Shown here: one piece after another, positions 55,829 to 64,000 of the stretch
Position numbering within the stretch: the stretch's first letter is position 1
How the letters are laid out: each line of letters opens with the position of its first letter
NCBI RefSeq assembly: GCF_014646015.1
Contig: NZ_BMMQ01000008.1
Coordinates: 84,119 to 148,118 of the forward strand
From: Microbacterium nanhaiense
GTDB lineage: Bacteria; Actinomycetota; Actinomycetes; Actinomycetales; Microbacteriaceae
Length of the DNA stretch: 64,000 nt
Reading direction: 5' to 3'
Translations under genes and position numbers: made by a program
The notes under the pieces: model-generated
Seen by the model: the letters and a program-made list of their open reading frames with translations, nothing else
What the model was told of the DNA's origin: nothing
The model's database searches: none

Positions 55829-57080
55829 GGCTGGTGCCCTCCCCTGGCGCACGCCAGATGATCAGCAACGAGGTGGTCAGTGTGCAGGCGAGGATGATGC
55901 CGAGGCCATGCTCGGTGCCGATCAGTGCGCGCAGCCCCAATGCGAGCGCAGGCACGGTGCTGCCCATGGCGGCGGCGATGTTGAAGCCGAGGCCCCCGGC
56001 GGTTGCCCGCACCTCGCGCGGAAAGGCGTCGACGAGGGCGAGGTACACGGGTGTCGCGAGGATCCCGATCGGTACGGCGATCGCGATGCCGCCGATCATC
56101 GCCGCGGTGATCGATCCGGTGCGGACGAGTACCGTCTGAGCAACACATCCCACCGCTACCGCGCCGAGCCCGAGGGTGAGCGTCGTTCTGCGCCCCAGCG
56201 CGGTGCTCAACCTGGACGTAGCGAGAATCGCCACGACGAGCACCGCGTAGGTCGCCGTGTTCACTCGCACCGCCTCACCGCGCGTGAAGCCTGCGAGCAC
56301 CATCTCGTTGAGGTATCCGCCGAAGGCGCAGCTGAGCGCGACGTTGTACGAGGCGACGACCCCCGCGAAACGCGCGACGCCCGAGCGATGCAGTCGGAAG
56401 ACGACACGCACCGGTGCTCCCGGGTCCGCGGGCGCCGAGCGTGGTTCGAGCGCGCGGGCACGGAGCACGAGCGCGATGATGCCGAGCGGGGCGGCCGAGG
56501 CAAACAGTGCGCGCCATCCCCACGACGCCATGTGTTCGTCTGTGATCGTGACGACGAGCACCGAGGCGACGACGGATCCGACGAACGAGGCCGCGAATGT
56601 TCCTGCGGCGAGCACGCCCGCCGCGCGAGGCCGCGCCGCGGCGGGCAGGCGCTCGAGCGTGAAGCACACGGCACTCGACATCTCACCGCCGACGGCGAAA
56701 CCCTGGAGTGCACGCAACGCGCTGAAGGCGACGGGCGCAAACAGACCGGCCGCTTCCCACCCCGGCACGATCGCCATCAGCGTGGTCGCGAGGCTCATGA
56801 GCAGCACGCTGAGAAACAGCGCGCGGCCGCGTCCGGCGCGATCGGCGACGTGGGCGATCACGATGCCGCCGAGCGGCCGAAAGGCGAATGCCACGGCATA
56901 CGCCGTCCATGTCGCCAGGAGAGAGACGGTCAGGTCGTCGGTTGGGAAGATCGCGGCCGCGATGTATGCCGCAACGATGCCGTAGATGGCGAACTCATAC
57001 CATTCGATCCCATGGCCGGCCACGGCGATGGCGAGCACGGATCGGCGACGCAACGAGGGCGGGTCCACACGACGGAGCAT
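55821..57080 (-). CDS. MFS transporter, metabolite:H+ symporter family
   Basis: A 419-residue transporter with 12 membrane helices. The N-terminus GHGIEWYEFAIYGIVAAYIA and the loop RPLGGIVIAHVADRAGRGRA are typical of the MHS group (ProP, KgtP, ShiA), which import amino acids or organic acids with protons. The linked asparaginase-like lipoprotein suggests an amino acid or dicarboxylate. The ATG at 57080 has CACGAT 6 nt upstream. Confidence 0.88.
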   Translation of the reverse strand: MLRRVDPPSLRRRSVLAIAVAGHGIEWYEFAIYGIVAAYIAAAIFPTDDLTVSLLATWTAYAVAFAFRPLGGIVIAHVADRAGRGRALFLSVLLMSLATTLMAIVPGWEAAGLFAPVAFSALRALQGFAVGGEMSSAVCFTLERLPAAARPRAAGVLAAGTFAASFVGSVVASVLVVTITDEHMASWGWRALFASAAPLGIIALVLRARALEPRSAPADPGAPVRVVFRLHRSGVARFAGVVASYNVALSCAFGGYLNEMVLAGFTRGEAVRVNTATYAVLVVAILATSRLSTALGRRTTLTLGLGAVAVGCVAQTVLVRTGSITAAMIGGIAIAVPIGILATPVYLALVDAFPREVRATAGGLGFNIAAAMGSTVPALALGLRALIGTEHGLGIILACTLTTSLLIIWRAPGEGTSRA

Positions 57081-57143
57081 GTCTCGATCGTGCCGACCGC
57101 ATGTTTCCGTTATATGGCGGTTGTCGAACGCCCCGCGTCTGCG

Positions 57144-58742
57144 TCAGCTCGTCGTGTCGCCCGGCGCGAGCGCCGCCTTGAACGTCTTCATCAGGATGAG
57201 GACGTCGCTCGTGAAGCTCCAGTTCTCGACGTAGGACAGGTCGAGGCGCACGCTGTCTTCCCACGACAGCAGGGAACGACCCGAGACCTGCCACAGGCCC
57301 GTCATGCCGGGCTTCACGAGGAAGCGGCGGTGCACGTGGTCTTCGTACTGTTCGACCTCTCGCTGGATGGGCGGGCGCGGGCCCACCAGGCTCATCGACC
57401 CGCCCAGCACATTGAACAGCTGTGGCAGCTCGTCGAGGGAGTACTTACGCAGCACGCGGCCGACGGGGGTGATGCGCGGGTCGTTCGTCATTTTGAACTG
57501 CACCGCGTTGCCCGAATCTTGCAGGTCGAGCAGCGACTGCAGCTTCTCCTCGGCGTTCGGCACCATGGAGCGGAATTTCCACATGCGGAATTCTTTGCCG
57601 TGGCGGCCGATGCGGGCCTGCTTGTAGATGACGGGCCGACCCGACGTGATCATCACCAAGAGCGAGATCACGATGAGGACGGGGCTGAGGACGATCAGGA
57701 TCGCCGCGGAACCGAAGATGTCCATCATGCGCTTGACGAATCGCTGCCCTGGCGAGAAGCGCGGCGTTTCGACGTGCATCAGCGGGAGGCCCGCGACGGG
57801 GCGGGTGTGGATGCGCGGGCCCGCGATGTCGGTGATGCTCGGTGCGAGAACGAGGTGTTGTTTGCCTGCCTCGAGCGCCCAGGAGATCTGCTTGACGCGC
57901 TGCGGGCCGAGCTGGTCGGTGCTCGTGATGACGACCGTGTCCGCCCCGGTAAGACGCATGGCGCTCTCCACGGATCCGGTACCGCCGAGCACGGGGATGC
58001 CCGCGGCGCCGAGCGACTGCCCACTTGCGTCGTGAGCGGACACGCATGCGCCGGCGACCGTGTAGCCGGCGCCCTTCGTGCGCTCGAGCTCGCCGGCGAC
58101 GTGCTTGATCGACTTCTCGGAACCGACGAGCAAGACGCGAGCCGTGTACTCGCCCTTGCGTCGCTTGTTGCGTAGCCAGATACGCCAGAAGAAGCGCGTG
58201 ATGACGAGCAGGATGATGCCGCCGGGAAGCGCGATGAGAAGGTAGCCGCGCGAGGCTTCGACCTTGAGCAGGAACGCGCCAATCGCGATAAGCCCGAAGA
58301 CCATCAGGCTGCTGTTCACCACGCGGCGATACTCGAGATCCCCCACGCCCACGACGCGATCCGAGCGGGTATCAGACACCGCGAGCGTGATCATCCACAG
58401 CACGACGATGAAGACCGAGAGCGCGAAGTAGGAGGTGATGCCCGGCCATGCCTGGATCGGCATCTCGACCTGCTTGTGGAGGCCAAGCCAGCCCAGTTGT
58501 GCACCGAACACGGCAATCACAATGACAATGAAGTCGGTGATTCGCAGGTAGGAGGCATAGCGCGCACGCCAGTTTCGAACCCCGCGCGGCTTCGCTGCCT
58601 GCGCGGGAATCGAGCCCGTTGCCGTGCGAATGATCGCGGGAAACTCGCTCGTGGAGGCCCGGGATGCGCCATCGCTGACGATCTCCGTGATGCCGCTCGC
58701 CGTGTTCTCGCCGTTTGCACCGCGCGTGATCTCGGTCGTCAA
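57144..58742 (-). CDS. Polyprenyl-phosphate sugar transferase (exopolysaccharide initiating enzyme)
   Basis: A 532-residue WbaP/CpsE-type transferase. A polar N-terminus and four membrane helices (residues 60-200) lead to a nucleotide-fold region (ARVLLVGSEKSIKHVAGELE), a fifth helix (MMDIFGSAAILIVLSPVLIV) and the catalytic domain (YKQARIGRHGKEFRMWKFRS, YSLDELPQLFNVLGGSMSLV, GPRPP, VKPGMTGLWQVSGRS). It transfers a sugar phosphate to undecaprenyl phosphate. The TTG at 58742 is chosen because GAGAGG lies 8 nt before it; TATCAT at 58786-58791 is a possible -10 box. Confidence 0.9.
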   Translation of the reverse strand: MTTEITRGANGENTASGITEIVSDGASRASTSEFPAIIRTATGSIPAQAAKPRGVRNWRARYASYLRITDFIVIVIAVFGAQLGWLGLHKQVEMPIQAWPGITSYFALSVFIVVLWMITLAVSDTRSDRVVGVGDLEYRRVVNSSLMVFGLIAIGAFLLKVEASRGYLLIALPGGIILLVITRFFWRIWLRNKRRKGEYTARVLLVGSEKSIKHVAGELERTKGAGYTVAGACVSAHDASGQSLGAAGIPVLGGTGSVESAMRLTGADTVVITSTDQLGPQRVKQISWALEAGKQHLVLAPSITDIAGPRIHTRPVAGLPLMHVETPRFSPGQRFVKRMMDIFGSAAILIVLSPVLIVISLLVMITSGRPVIYKQARIGRHGKEFRMWKFRSMVPNAEEKLQSLLDLQDSGNAVQFKMTNDPRITPVGRVLRKYSLDELPQLFNVLGGSMSLVGPRPPIQREVEQYEDHVHRRFLVKPGMTGLWQVSGRSLLSWEDSVRLDLSYVENWSFTSDVLILMKTFKAALAPGDTTS

Positions 58743-58860
58743 GCGTCCGTCCTCTCCCCTGCCGGCAGCCCGAACCGACCTTGAAATGATAACCCACTGC
58801 CAGCTTCCGCACAGGGAGAATGCCGTGTGCCATTCGCAGGCCTTGCGCACGCCTCCGACC

Positions 58861-58866
58861 TAGACT
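58861..58866 (+). promoter_or_regulatory. -10 box of the leaderless DUF4012 gene
   Basis: TAGACT ends 6 nt before the ATG at 58873, with no ribosome binding site between. Confidence 0.6.
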
Positions 58867-58872
58867 GGCCGA

Positions 58873-60702
58873 ATGCAGAACTCTGTCGCGCCGGGCCCCG
58901 CATCGACGGGTGCGGCCCCCCAACCCGCCGTGAAGAAGCGCAAGCGCCGCGCGAGGGCCATCACGTGGACGATCGTGGGCGTGTTCGTCTTCTGCCTTGC
59001 CGTCATGGGCGTCAGCGCGTTCGTCGCGAAGAGCGCCGTCGACACCCTGATGGCGGAAGCAAAGGCGCTCGCTACCGACATTGATGACTCCGCGAAGACC
59101 GAGAAGCACGTCGACGAGATGGTCTCTGCGGCGAGCCGCGCGCACTGGGCGACCGCGCACCCCGTCTGGCGGGCGACCGAGGTGCTTCCCGTAGTTGGTG
59201 ACGATCTGCGCGCCGTGCGGCTTCTTGCACGCACCGCCGACTCGCTGGTCTCTGACGTCGCCGCACCGCTGCTCGAGTTCGACCTGTCGTCGATCGGCCC
59301 GACGGACGGCGCGCTCAACGTTGATGCCGTCGCTGAGCTCGGGAAGAAGATCGAGGAAGTTGCACCCGCCGCACAAGATGCGCAGATTCGTTTAATTGCG
59401 GACGGCATTGAGACGGACAGCCTGCTCGGCCCGCTGCAAGGGCCCGTCGCGCAGGTCGAGGATGTGCTCGGCACAGCCGCGGATGTTCTCCGGCGCCTCG
59501 CAGTTCTTTCACCCCAGCTCGCCACGATGCTTGGAGCAGACGAGCCGAGAAACTATCTGGTGCTAGCCCAGAACACAGCAGAAATGCGGTCCCTGGGTGG
59601 AAACCCTGGCTCTCTCCTGATGCTGACGGTGGACAACGGACGAATGGAGATCACGCATTCCGCCAGCGAGCAGGATCTCAATTCGGGTCGAGCGGAGCCC
59701 ATCACACCGCTTAATCCGTGGACCGAGGCGCTGTACACGGATCGAGTCGGCCGATACATCCAGGACACGACAATGACTCCCGACTTTGCGCAGACGGCAG
59801 CTCTCGCGCGTGCGTTCTGGGGAGAGACGCTTGGCGATCCGGGCGACGCCGTACTCGCTATCGACCCTGTGGTTCTGAGCTACATGTTGAAAGCGACCGG
59901 ACCTGTACAACTGCCGACGGGCGAGAAGCTCACGTCGGACAACGTCGTCAAACAGGTTCTGAATGAGGTCTACGTCCGCTACCCCGGCACCGCACCGACA
60001 GATCGTGCCGCGCAGGACCTTTTCTTTGCAGAGGCAGCCGGTGCAGTGTTTGGAAAGCTCACAAGCTCTTCGTCGGGATTCGCAGGCCTGATAACCCAGC
60101 TCGTCAAGGGATATGAAGAGGGCCGTATTCTCTATGCTCCGACAAACGAAGTTGAAGCCAAGGCGGTCTCAGGGACGCGCTTCGGAGGCCCCCTCACCGT
60201 GCAGAGCAACGACGAGAACACAACGCTCGGAGTGTTCGTCAATGACAACACCGAAGGCAAACTCGACTACTACACCGACATGAGCGTAAAAGCGTCGAGC
60301 AACGTCTGTTCAGTCGGGGACGCTGACGATAAGACCTTCACAGTTGAGGCGACATACAACTTCAACCTCAAACCAGAAGACGTGGCAACGCTTCCTTACT
60401 ACGTATCGACGGCGCGGTACTTCCCCAAGGGGCAGAAGTCGACCAATCTCGTGTTCTACGGTCCTGTGGGGAGCACGTATGTGTCCGCCAAGATAGACGG
60501 CCAGGACTTCGTTCCTCAGGCAGGAACGAACGACCTCGGGCGTCAGGCGGTACTGATCAACTTCCTCAGCGACCCCGCGAGCACACATAAGATCGAGGTG
60601 ACCTTCTCCGCGCCGCCGGCAAACTACGGTCCGATCGATGTGCGTACCACGCCGATGATCAAAGGCGTTCCGGTGAACGTCGAGTCGCCCGGGTGCGGGT
60701 AA
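58873..60702 (+). CDS. DUF4012 domain protein, membrane anchored
   Basis: A 609-residue protein with a basic N-terminus (KKRKRRARA), one membrane helix (residues 32-54) and a large outer DUF4012 domain (RNYLVLAQNTAEMRSLGGNP near residue 230). The family occurs in exopolysaccharide and cell-wall polymer loci of actinobacteria and has been proposed to act in polymer attachment; its activity is not established here. Codon use changes inside the gene: the first 165 codons are as GC-rich as the neighbours, while later ones use A/T-ending codons much more. It is divergent from the sugar transferase gene. Confidence 0.85.
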   Translation: MQNSVAPGPASTGAAPQPAVKKRKRRARAITWTIVGVFVFCLAVMGVSAFVAKSAVDTLMAEAKALATDIDDSAKTEKHVDEMVSAASRAHWATAHPVWRATEVLPVVGDDLRAVRLLARTADSLVSDVAAPLLEFDLSSIGPTDGALNVDAVAELGKKIEEVAPAAQDAQIRLIADGIETDSLLGPLQGPVAQVEDVLGTAADVLRRLAVLSPQLATMLGADEPRNYLVLAQNTAEMRSLGGNPGSLLMLTVDNGRMEITHSASEQDLNSGRAEPITPLNPWTEALYTDRVGRYIQDTTMTPDFAQTAALARAFWGETLGDPGDAVLAIDPVVLSYMLKATGPVQLPTGEKLTSDNVVKQVLNEVYVRYPGTAPTDRAAQDLFFAEAAGAVFGKLTSSSSGFAGLITQLVKGYEEGRILYAPTNEVEAKAVSGTRFGGPLTVQSNDENTTLGVFVNDNTEGKLDYYTDMSVKASSNVCSVGDADDKTFTVEATYNFNLKPEDVATLPYYVSTARYFPKGQKSTNLVFYGPVGSTYVSAKIDGQDFVPQAGTNDLGRQAVLINFLSDPASTHKIEVTFSAPPANYGPIDVRTTPMIKGVPVNVESPGCG

Positions 60703-60823
60703 CCAACCGCAGGTCGTATAGCTCTTCGCGCGCGCTCGATGCACCCCACTCATCGGCCATGCGGGTGCGGAGGGGGAGGCCCCGCTCCGTCCTGCGTCAG
60801 TGGCCCAGCAAGGACGAGATATC

Positions 60824-62857
60824 ATGTCCGACGTGCCTGCAAAAAGACTAGACATTCAGGGGCTCCGCGCTCTCGCCGTTCTCCTGGTGGTCGTTTACCA
60901 CCTCTGGCCGAGCAGGCTCACCGGCGGCTACATCGGCGTCGATGTCTTCTTCGTGATTAGCGGCTACCTGATCACAGCTCACCTGCTCTCGGAGGTCGAC
61001 CGTACGGGCACGGTATCGCTCACTCGTTTTTGGGCCCGACGAATTCGCAGGCTACTACCTGCCGCTTTCCTTGTAATCGGCGCGTCGTTAGCGATCGCCT
61101 ATTTCGTCCTACCGAGCTCAGTGCTCACGCAGAATCTCTCTGAGATTGGTGCGGCTTCGGTATACGTGCTCAACTGGCTATTGGCATTCAACGCGGTAGA
61201 CTATCTCGCAGCCGAGAACGCCCCCTCGCTTGTTCAACATTATTGGTCACTTTCGGTCGAAGAGCAGTTCTACATTGTCTGGCCCCTGCTAATTCTCCTT
61301 GCCCTCGCTTTTGGCAAGCTCCTCCGAGTAGAGAGCCGACGGACGGTTATCGGCGTCACGTTGGCGGTCGTTTTCGTTGCCAGTCTCACTTACTCGGTTT
61401 GGATGACGTCGTCGAACCCGGGCATCGCGTACTTCGCAACGCCGACTCGCGCATGGGAGTTCGCGGTCGGGGGCCTTCTCGCATTCGCGCCCGCGACCTT
61501 TCGCCTGGATGCAAGCCGTGCCTCCCACGTAATCTTGTCCTGGGCGTCGCTGGTTGCGATCGTCGGCAGCGCCTACGTTTTCGACGCTTCAACGGCCTTC
61601 CCCGGCTACATTGCTTTGATCCCCGTCGCAGGAACTGCAGCCCTCATCGTACTCGGCGACTCCGCGAACGTCTGGTCACCGCAATACCTCGCCAGGCATG
61701 GATTCGTACAGATGCTCGGCGACACGTCCTACGCCATCTACCTGTGGCATTGGCCACTTATTGTCGCTCTCCCGCACCTCACTGGCAAACCAATTGGACT
61801 CAAGTGGGGCATGGCGATTCTTGGAGCCACAGTCTTGCTGTCACTTCTTACGCAACGATTCGTGGAGGAGCCGTTTAGAACTGCGTCGGGCCCGTTGCGA
61901 CTTCGGCGAACCGCATATTCAATGATGGCCATCGGGATGGCCGCGGTGGTTGGCGTCGCTGCCGTGGGAGCCTCTAATCTGCAACGGTCATACGAGGAGG
62001 CCAAGTCTGGAATCAACACGGCAATGTACGCTGCAGAAGGGTGTTACGGCGCGTACGCATTGATCAATGATTGCGACAATCCATATTCGTCTACGTCGCT
62101 CACTAATCCAGCGTTCGCCGCGGTTGATAAAGACTCATGGGGCCGGAATGACCCGGGCGAGAAAGCCTGTATAAAGACCTACCCCTCGAACCTTCCGGCA
62201 CGCGACTGCACATTCGGTGAAGGTACCACCACTGTAGCGTTCGTCGGAGACTCCCATGCTGGTCATCTACTCGAGCCGATGAAAAAGGTTGCAGAGGAGA
62301 ACGGATGGAGGCTTCGTGTATACATTCTTGGCGGATGCTCAACCTTTGAGGACCAGTTCACGATCGATGGGCTACAGAATCCACAAACAATCAAGAATGT
62401 TGAAGCTTGCATGGAGTGGAGCGAGCATGTTAGGCAGAGCATCCTCGACGAGCAGCCACACACAGTGATCTTCAGCAGCATGTCATGGCGACGTCTCATA
62501 GATCCGTCGACGATTGCCGCATCGTTTGACGAGTATCGCAGCTCCGGGATAACGCCTGTTGTGCTTGAGGACGTTCCGGGTATGCCTGATGGAGTAACCG
62601 GTCCCGCCTGCGTCGAATCGAAACTACTTCCTTGTGACACCAAGCTGAAGGAACGCGTCGATCCCGTTCTCGAGGCGGCTCGGACGGACGGCACAGCGAT
62701 CGTGAGCCTGAACGATGTGCTTTGCGACGACACCAACTGCCCCCCGGTTATTGGTGGCGCAATTGTCTACACCGATGAGCATCATCTTTCACGTAGCTTC
62801 GCATACACGCTGACGCCGATCCTCTTAGAGAGGATCCCAGCGCTCGTTCGCCAATAG
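60824..62857 (+). CDS. Acyltransferase 3 with C-terminal SGNH domain (OafA/OatA type)
   Basis: A 677-residue protein. Residues 5-375 are an acyltransferase 3 domain with about ten membrane helices (LDIQGLRALAVLLVVVYHLW, GGYIGVDVFFVISGYLI, RFWARRIRRLLPAAF). Residues 440-677 are an SGNH esterase domain (TVAFVGDSHAGHLLEP with the Ser, YTDEHHLSRSF with the Asp/His). Such proteins O-acetylate surface sugars. Bases are clearly less GC-rich than the window average and GGATCC is almost absent, which suggests transfer. The ATG at 60824 has AAGGA 10 nt upstream. Confidence 0.9.
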   Translation: MSDVPAKRLDIQGLRALAVLLVVVYHLWPSRLTGGYIGVDVFFVISGYLITAHLLSEVDRTGTVSLTRFWARRIRRLLPAAFLVIGASLAIAYFVLPSSVLTQNLSEIGAASVYVLNWLLAFNAVDYLAAENAPSLVQHYWSLSVEEQFYIVWPLLILLALAFGKLLRVESRRTVIGVTLAVVFVASLTYSVWMTSSNPGIAYFATPTRAWEFAVGGLLAFAPATFRLDASRASHVILSWASLVAIVGSAYVFDASTAFPGYIALIPVAGTAALIVLGDSANVWSPQYLARHGFVQMLGDTSYAIYLWHWPLIVALPHLTGKPIGLKWGMAILGATVLLSLLTQRFVEEPFRTASGPLRLRRTAYSMMAIGMAAVVGVAAVGASNLQRSYEEAKSGINTAMYAAEGCYGAYALINDCDNPYSSTSLTNPAFAAVDKDSWGRNDPGEKACIKTYPSNLPARDCTFGEGTTTVAFVGDSHAGHLLEPMKKVAEENGWRLRVYILGGCSTFEDQFTIDGLQNPQTIKNVEACMEWSEHVRQSILDEQPHTVIFSSMSWRRLIDPSTIAASFDEYRSSGITPVVLEDVPGMPDGVTGPACVESKLLPCDTKLKERVDPVLEAARTDGTAIVSLNDVLCDDTNCPPVIGGAIVYTDEHHLSRSFAYTLTPILLERIPALVRQ

Positions 62858-62890
62858 GCGCGCTCCTGCCTGCAATAACGGGGTTACGCA

Positions 62891-63010
62891 TCACTCGATG
62901 CACTCCCACTCGCGCAGGGTCTGGGACGTGATGTTGCGGAGCGCGCGATCGAGGAACTTCGGGCGATCCTTCGTGCGCACGACGACCGCGACGCGCGGCT
63001 CCGCGGTCAT
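62891..63010 (-). pseudogene. Truncated glycosyltransferase family 2 (N-terminal 39 residues)
   Basis: The frame from 63010 reads VAVVVRTKDRPKFLDRALRN, then ITSQTLREWECIE and a stop. This is the first strand-helix-strand of a GT2 enzyme, cut where the VNDG motif should follow. Only 4 nt separate it from UDP-glucose dehydrogenase, so it was the next gene of that operon. The break coincides with the edge of the low-GC segment. Confidence 0.75.
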
Positions 63011-63014
63011 CTGT

Positions 63015-64000
63015 TCAGCGTCCCATTCCGGTGTAGGTCCAGCCCGCGGCCTTCCACGCCTCGGGATCGAGGATGTTGCGGCCATCGAACACGACCGGAC
63101 GCGTCACCTTCGCCGCAGTGGCCACCGGGTCGAGGCCCTTGAACTGCTTCCACTCCGTCACGATCACGACCGCTTCCGCACCGTCCAGGGCCTCGTCCAA
63201 CGAGTCCGCGTACGCGAGCTGCGGGTGCAGGCGACGGGCATTGTCCATCGCTTCCGGATCAAACGACACGACCTCCGCACCCAGGCCCTTCAACCGCACC
63301 GCGACATCCAACGCGGGCGAGTCACGAATATCGTCCGAATCGGGCTTGAACGCGAGCCCCAAAACCGCGACCCGGTGACCGAACACCTGACCATCGAAGG
63401 AATCCACGACCCGGTCCACGACGTGCTGACGGCGACGCAGGTTGATCTCATCGACCTGCTTCAAAAACGCCACCGACTCGCCCTTGCCGAGCTCTTCCGC
63501 GCGGGCCGCGAACGCGCGAATGTCTTTCGGCAGGCACCCGCCCCCGAAACCCACACCCGCGTTGAGGAACTTCCGCCCGATGCGCACGTCGTGACCGATC
63601 GCGTCCGCGAGCTGCGTCACGTCGGCGCCGGCGACTTCGGAGATCTCGGCCATCGCGTTGATGAAGCTGATCTTCGTCGCAAGGAAACTGTTCGCGGCGA
63701 CCTTCACCAGCTCGGCCGTGGCCTGGTTCGTGACCAGCCGCGGCGTTCCCCGCTCAAGGATCGACGCATACACGGCATCGAGCGTCGCGACGTCCTCGTC
63801 ACGGGTGGAGTCTGCGACACCGTAAACGAGACGATCGGGGTCGACGGTGTCCTTGACCGCGAAACCCTCACGGAGGAACTCCGGGTTCCACGCCAGGCGC
63901 ACACCCTTCGCGTTCGCGAGTTCCGACAAGCGGGCGGCCGTGCCGACGGGGACGGTCGACTTGCCCGCGATCAGCGACCCGGGCTTGGCATAGCTGAGGA
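63015..64000 (-). CDS. UDP-glucose 6-dehydrogenase family protein (5' end outside window)
   Basis: The last 328 or so residues of a nucleotide-sugar dehydrogenase, which makes UDP-glucuronate (or a related acid) with NAD. Visible parts are AWNPEFLREGFAVKDTVDPD, the central helix KVAANSFLATKISFINAMAE, the catalytic Cys in NAGVGFGGGCLPKDIRAFAA, and the C-terminal UDP-binding domain with GLAFKPDSDDIRDSPALDVA. The N-terminal Rossmann domain is beyond the window edge. Related UDP-ManNAc dehydrogenases look similar, so the sugar is not certain. Confidence 0.9.
   Translation of the reverse strand, partial: LSYAKPGSLIAGKSTVPVGTAARLSELANAKGVRLAWNPEFLREGFAVKDTVDPDRLVYGVADSTRDEDVATLDAVYASILERGTPRLVTNQATAELVKVAANSFLATKISFINAMAEISEVAGADVTQLADAIGHDVRIGRKFLNAGVGFGGGCLPKDIRAFAARAEELGKGESVAFLKQVDEINLRRRQHVVDRVVDSFDGQVFGHRVAVLGLAFKPDSDDIRDSPALDVAVRLKGLGAEVVSFDPEAMDNARRLHPQLAYADSLDEALDGAEAVVIVTEWKQFKGLDPVATAAKVTRPVVFDGRNILDPEAWKAAGWTYTGMGR

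Overview
The window is high-GC actinobacterial DNA. The gene order of the ribosomal region, an acidic NusG extension, CUT1-type sugar ABC genes, a fused RmlC-RmlD enzyme, DUF6098 and DUF6766 genes and many leaderless starts point to Micrococcales, most likely Microbacteriaceae near Microbacterium. The genus is inferred from gene content only.

Layout. 1-3.4 kb: end of a CitB/DcuR-type response regulator, then rplA, rplK, nusG, secE and tRNA-Trp. 3.6-7.7 kb: aspartate aminotransferase, murB, a two-gene hotdog dehydratase pair and a TSUP permease. 7.9-11.1 kb: a sensor kinase, LuxR-type regulator and DUF4097 protein operon, and a GGDEF-only gene. 11.2-13.15 kb: DUF6098, a 37-aa membrane peptide coupled to a DUF6766 gene, the decayed front end of a kdp operon, then tRNA-Met and tRNA-Thr. 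13.2-16.1 kb: an M23 peptidase, an inositol monophosphatase and a membrane protein. 16.3-24.9 kb: one long operon with an ABC ATPase, two paralogous substrate-binding lipoproteins, a tyrosine-phosphatase-like enzyme, a metallophosphoesterase, two permeases and an RpiR regulator.

25.4-42.5 kb, all on the minus strand: the S10, spc and alpha ribosomal clusters (rpsJ to rplO, secY, adk, map, two DsbA-like genes, infA, rpmJ, rpsM, rpsK, rpoA, rplQ). rpsN is missing between rplE and rpsH, and rpsD is missing between rpsK and rpoA.

43-51 kb: cell-surface glycan genes (GtrA, two family-2 glycosyltransferases, a large polytopic membrane protein, rmlA, rmlB and fused rmlCD for dTDP-rhamnose). 51.2-57.1 kb: a serine hydrolase, a TRAFAC-type GTPase with a 108-aa partner, and an MFS, LysR and asparaginase-like lipoprotein set. 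57.1-64 kb: exopolysaccharide genes (sugar transferase, DUF4012 protein, acyltransferase, a broken glycosyltransferase and UDP-glucose dehydrogenase). From about 59.4 to 62.9 kb the base and codon use is clearly less GC-rich, which suggests a recombined segment.

Four signals cut across the genes. A TANNNT box lies 6-7 nt before the start of at least eight genes that lack a ribosome binding site. The palindrome GGATCC is frequent in ordinary genes but rare in the S10/spc genes and the low-GC segment. A 74-bp palindromic element occurs twice between genes, 20 kb apart. Two unrelated imperfect inverted repeats of about 100 bp lie between genes.
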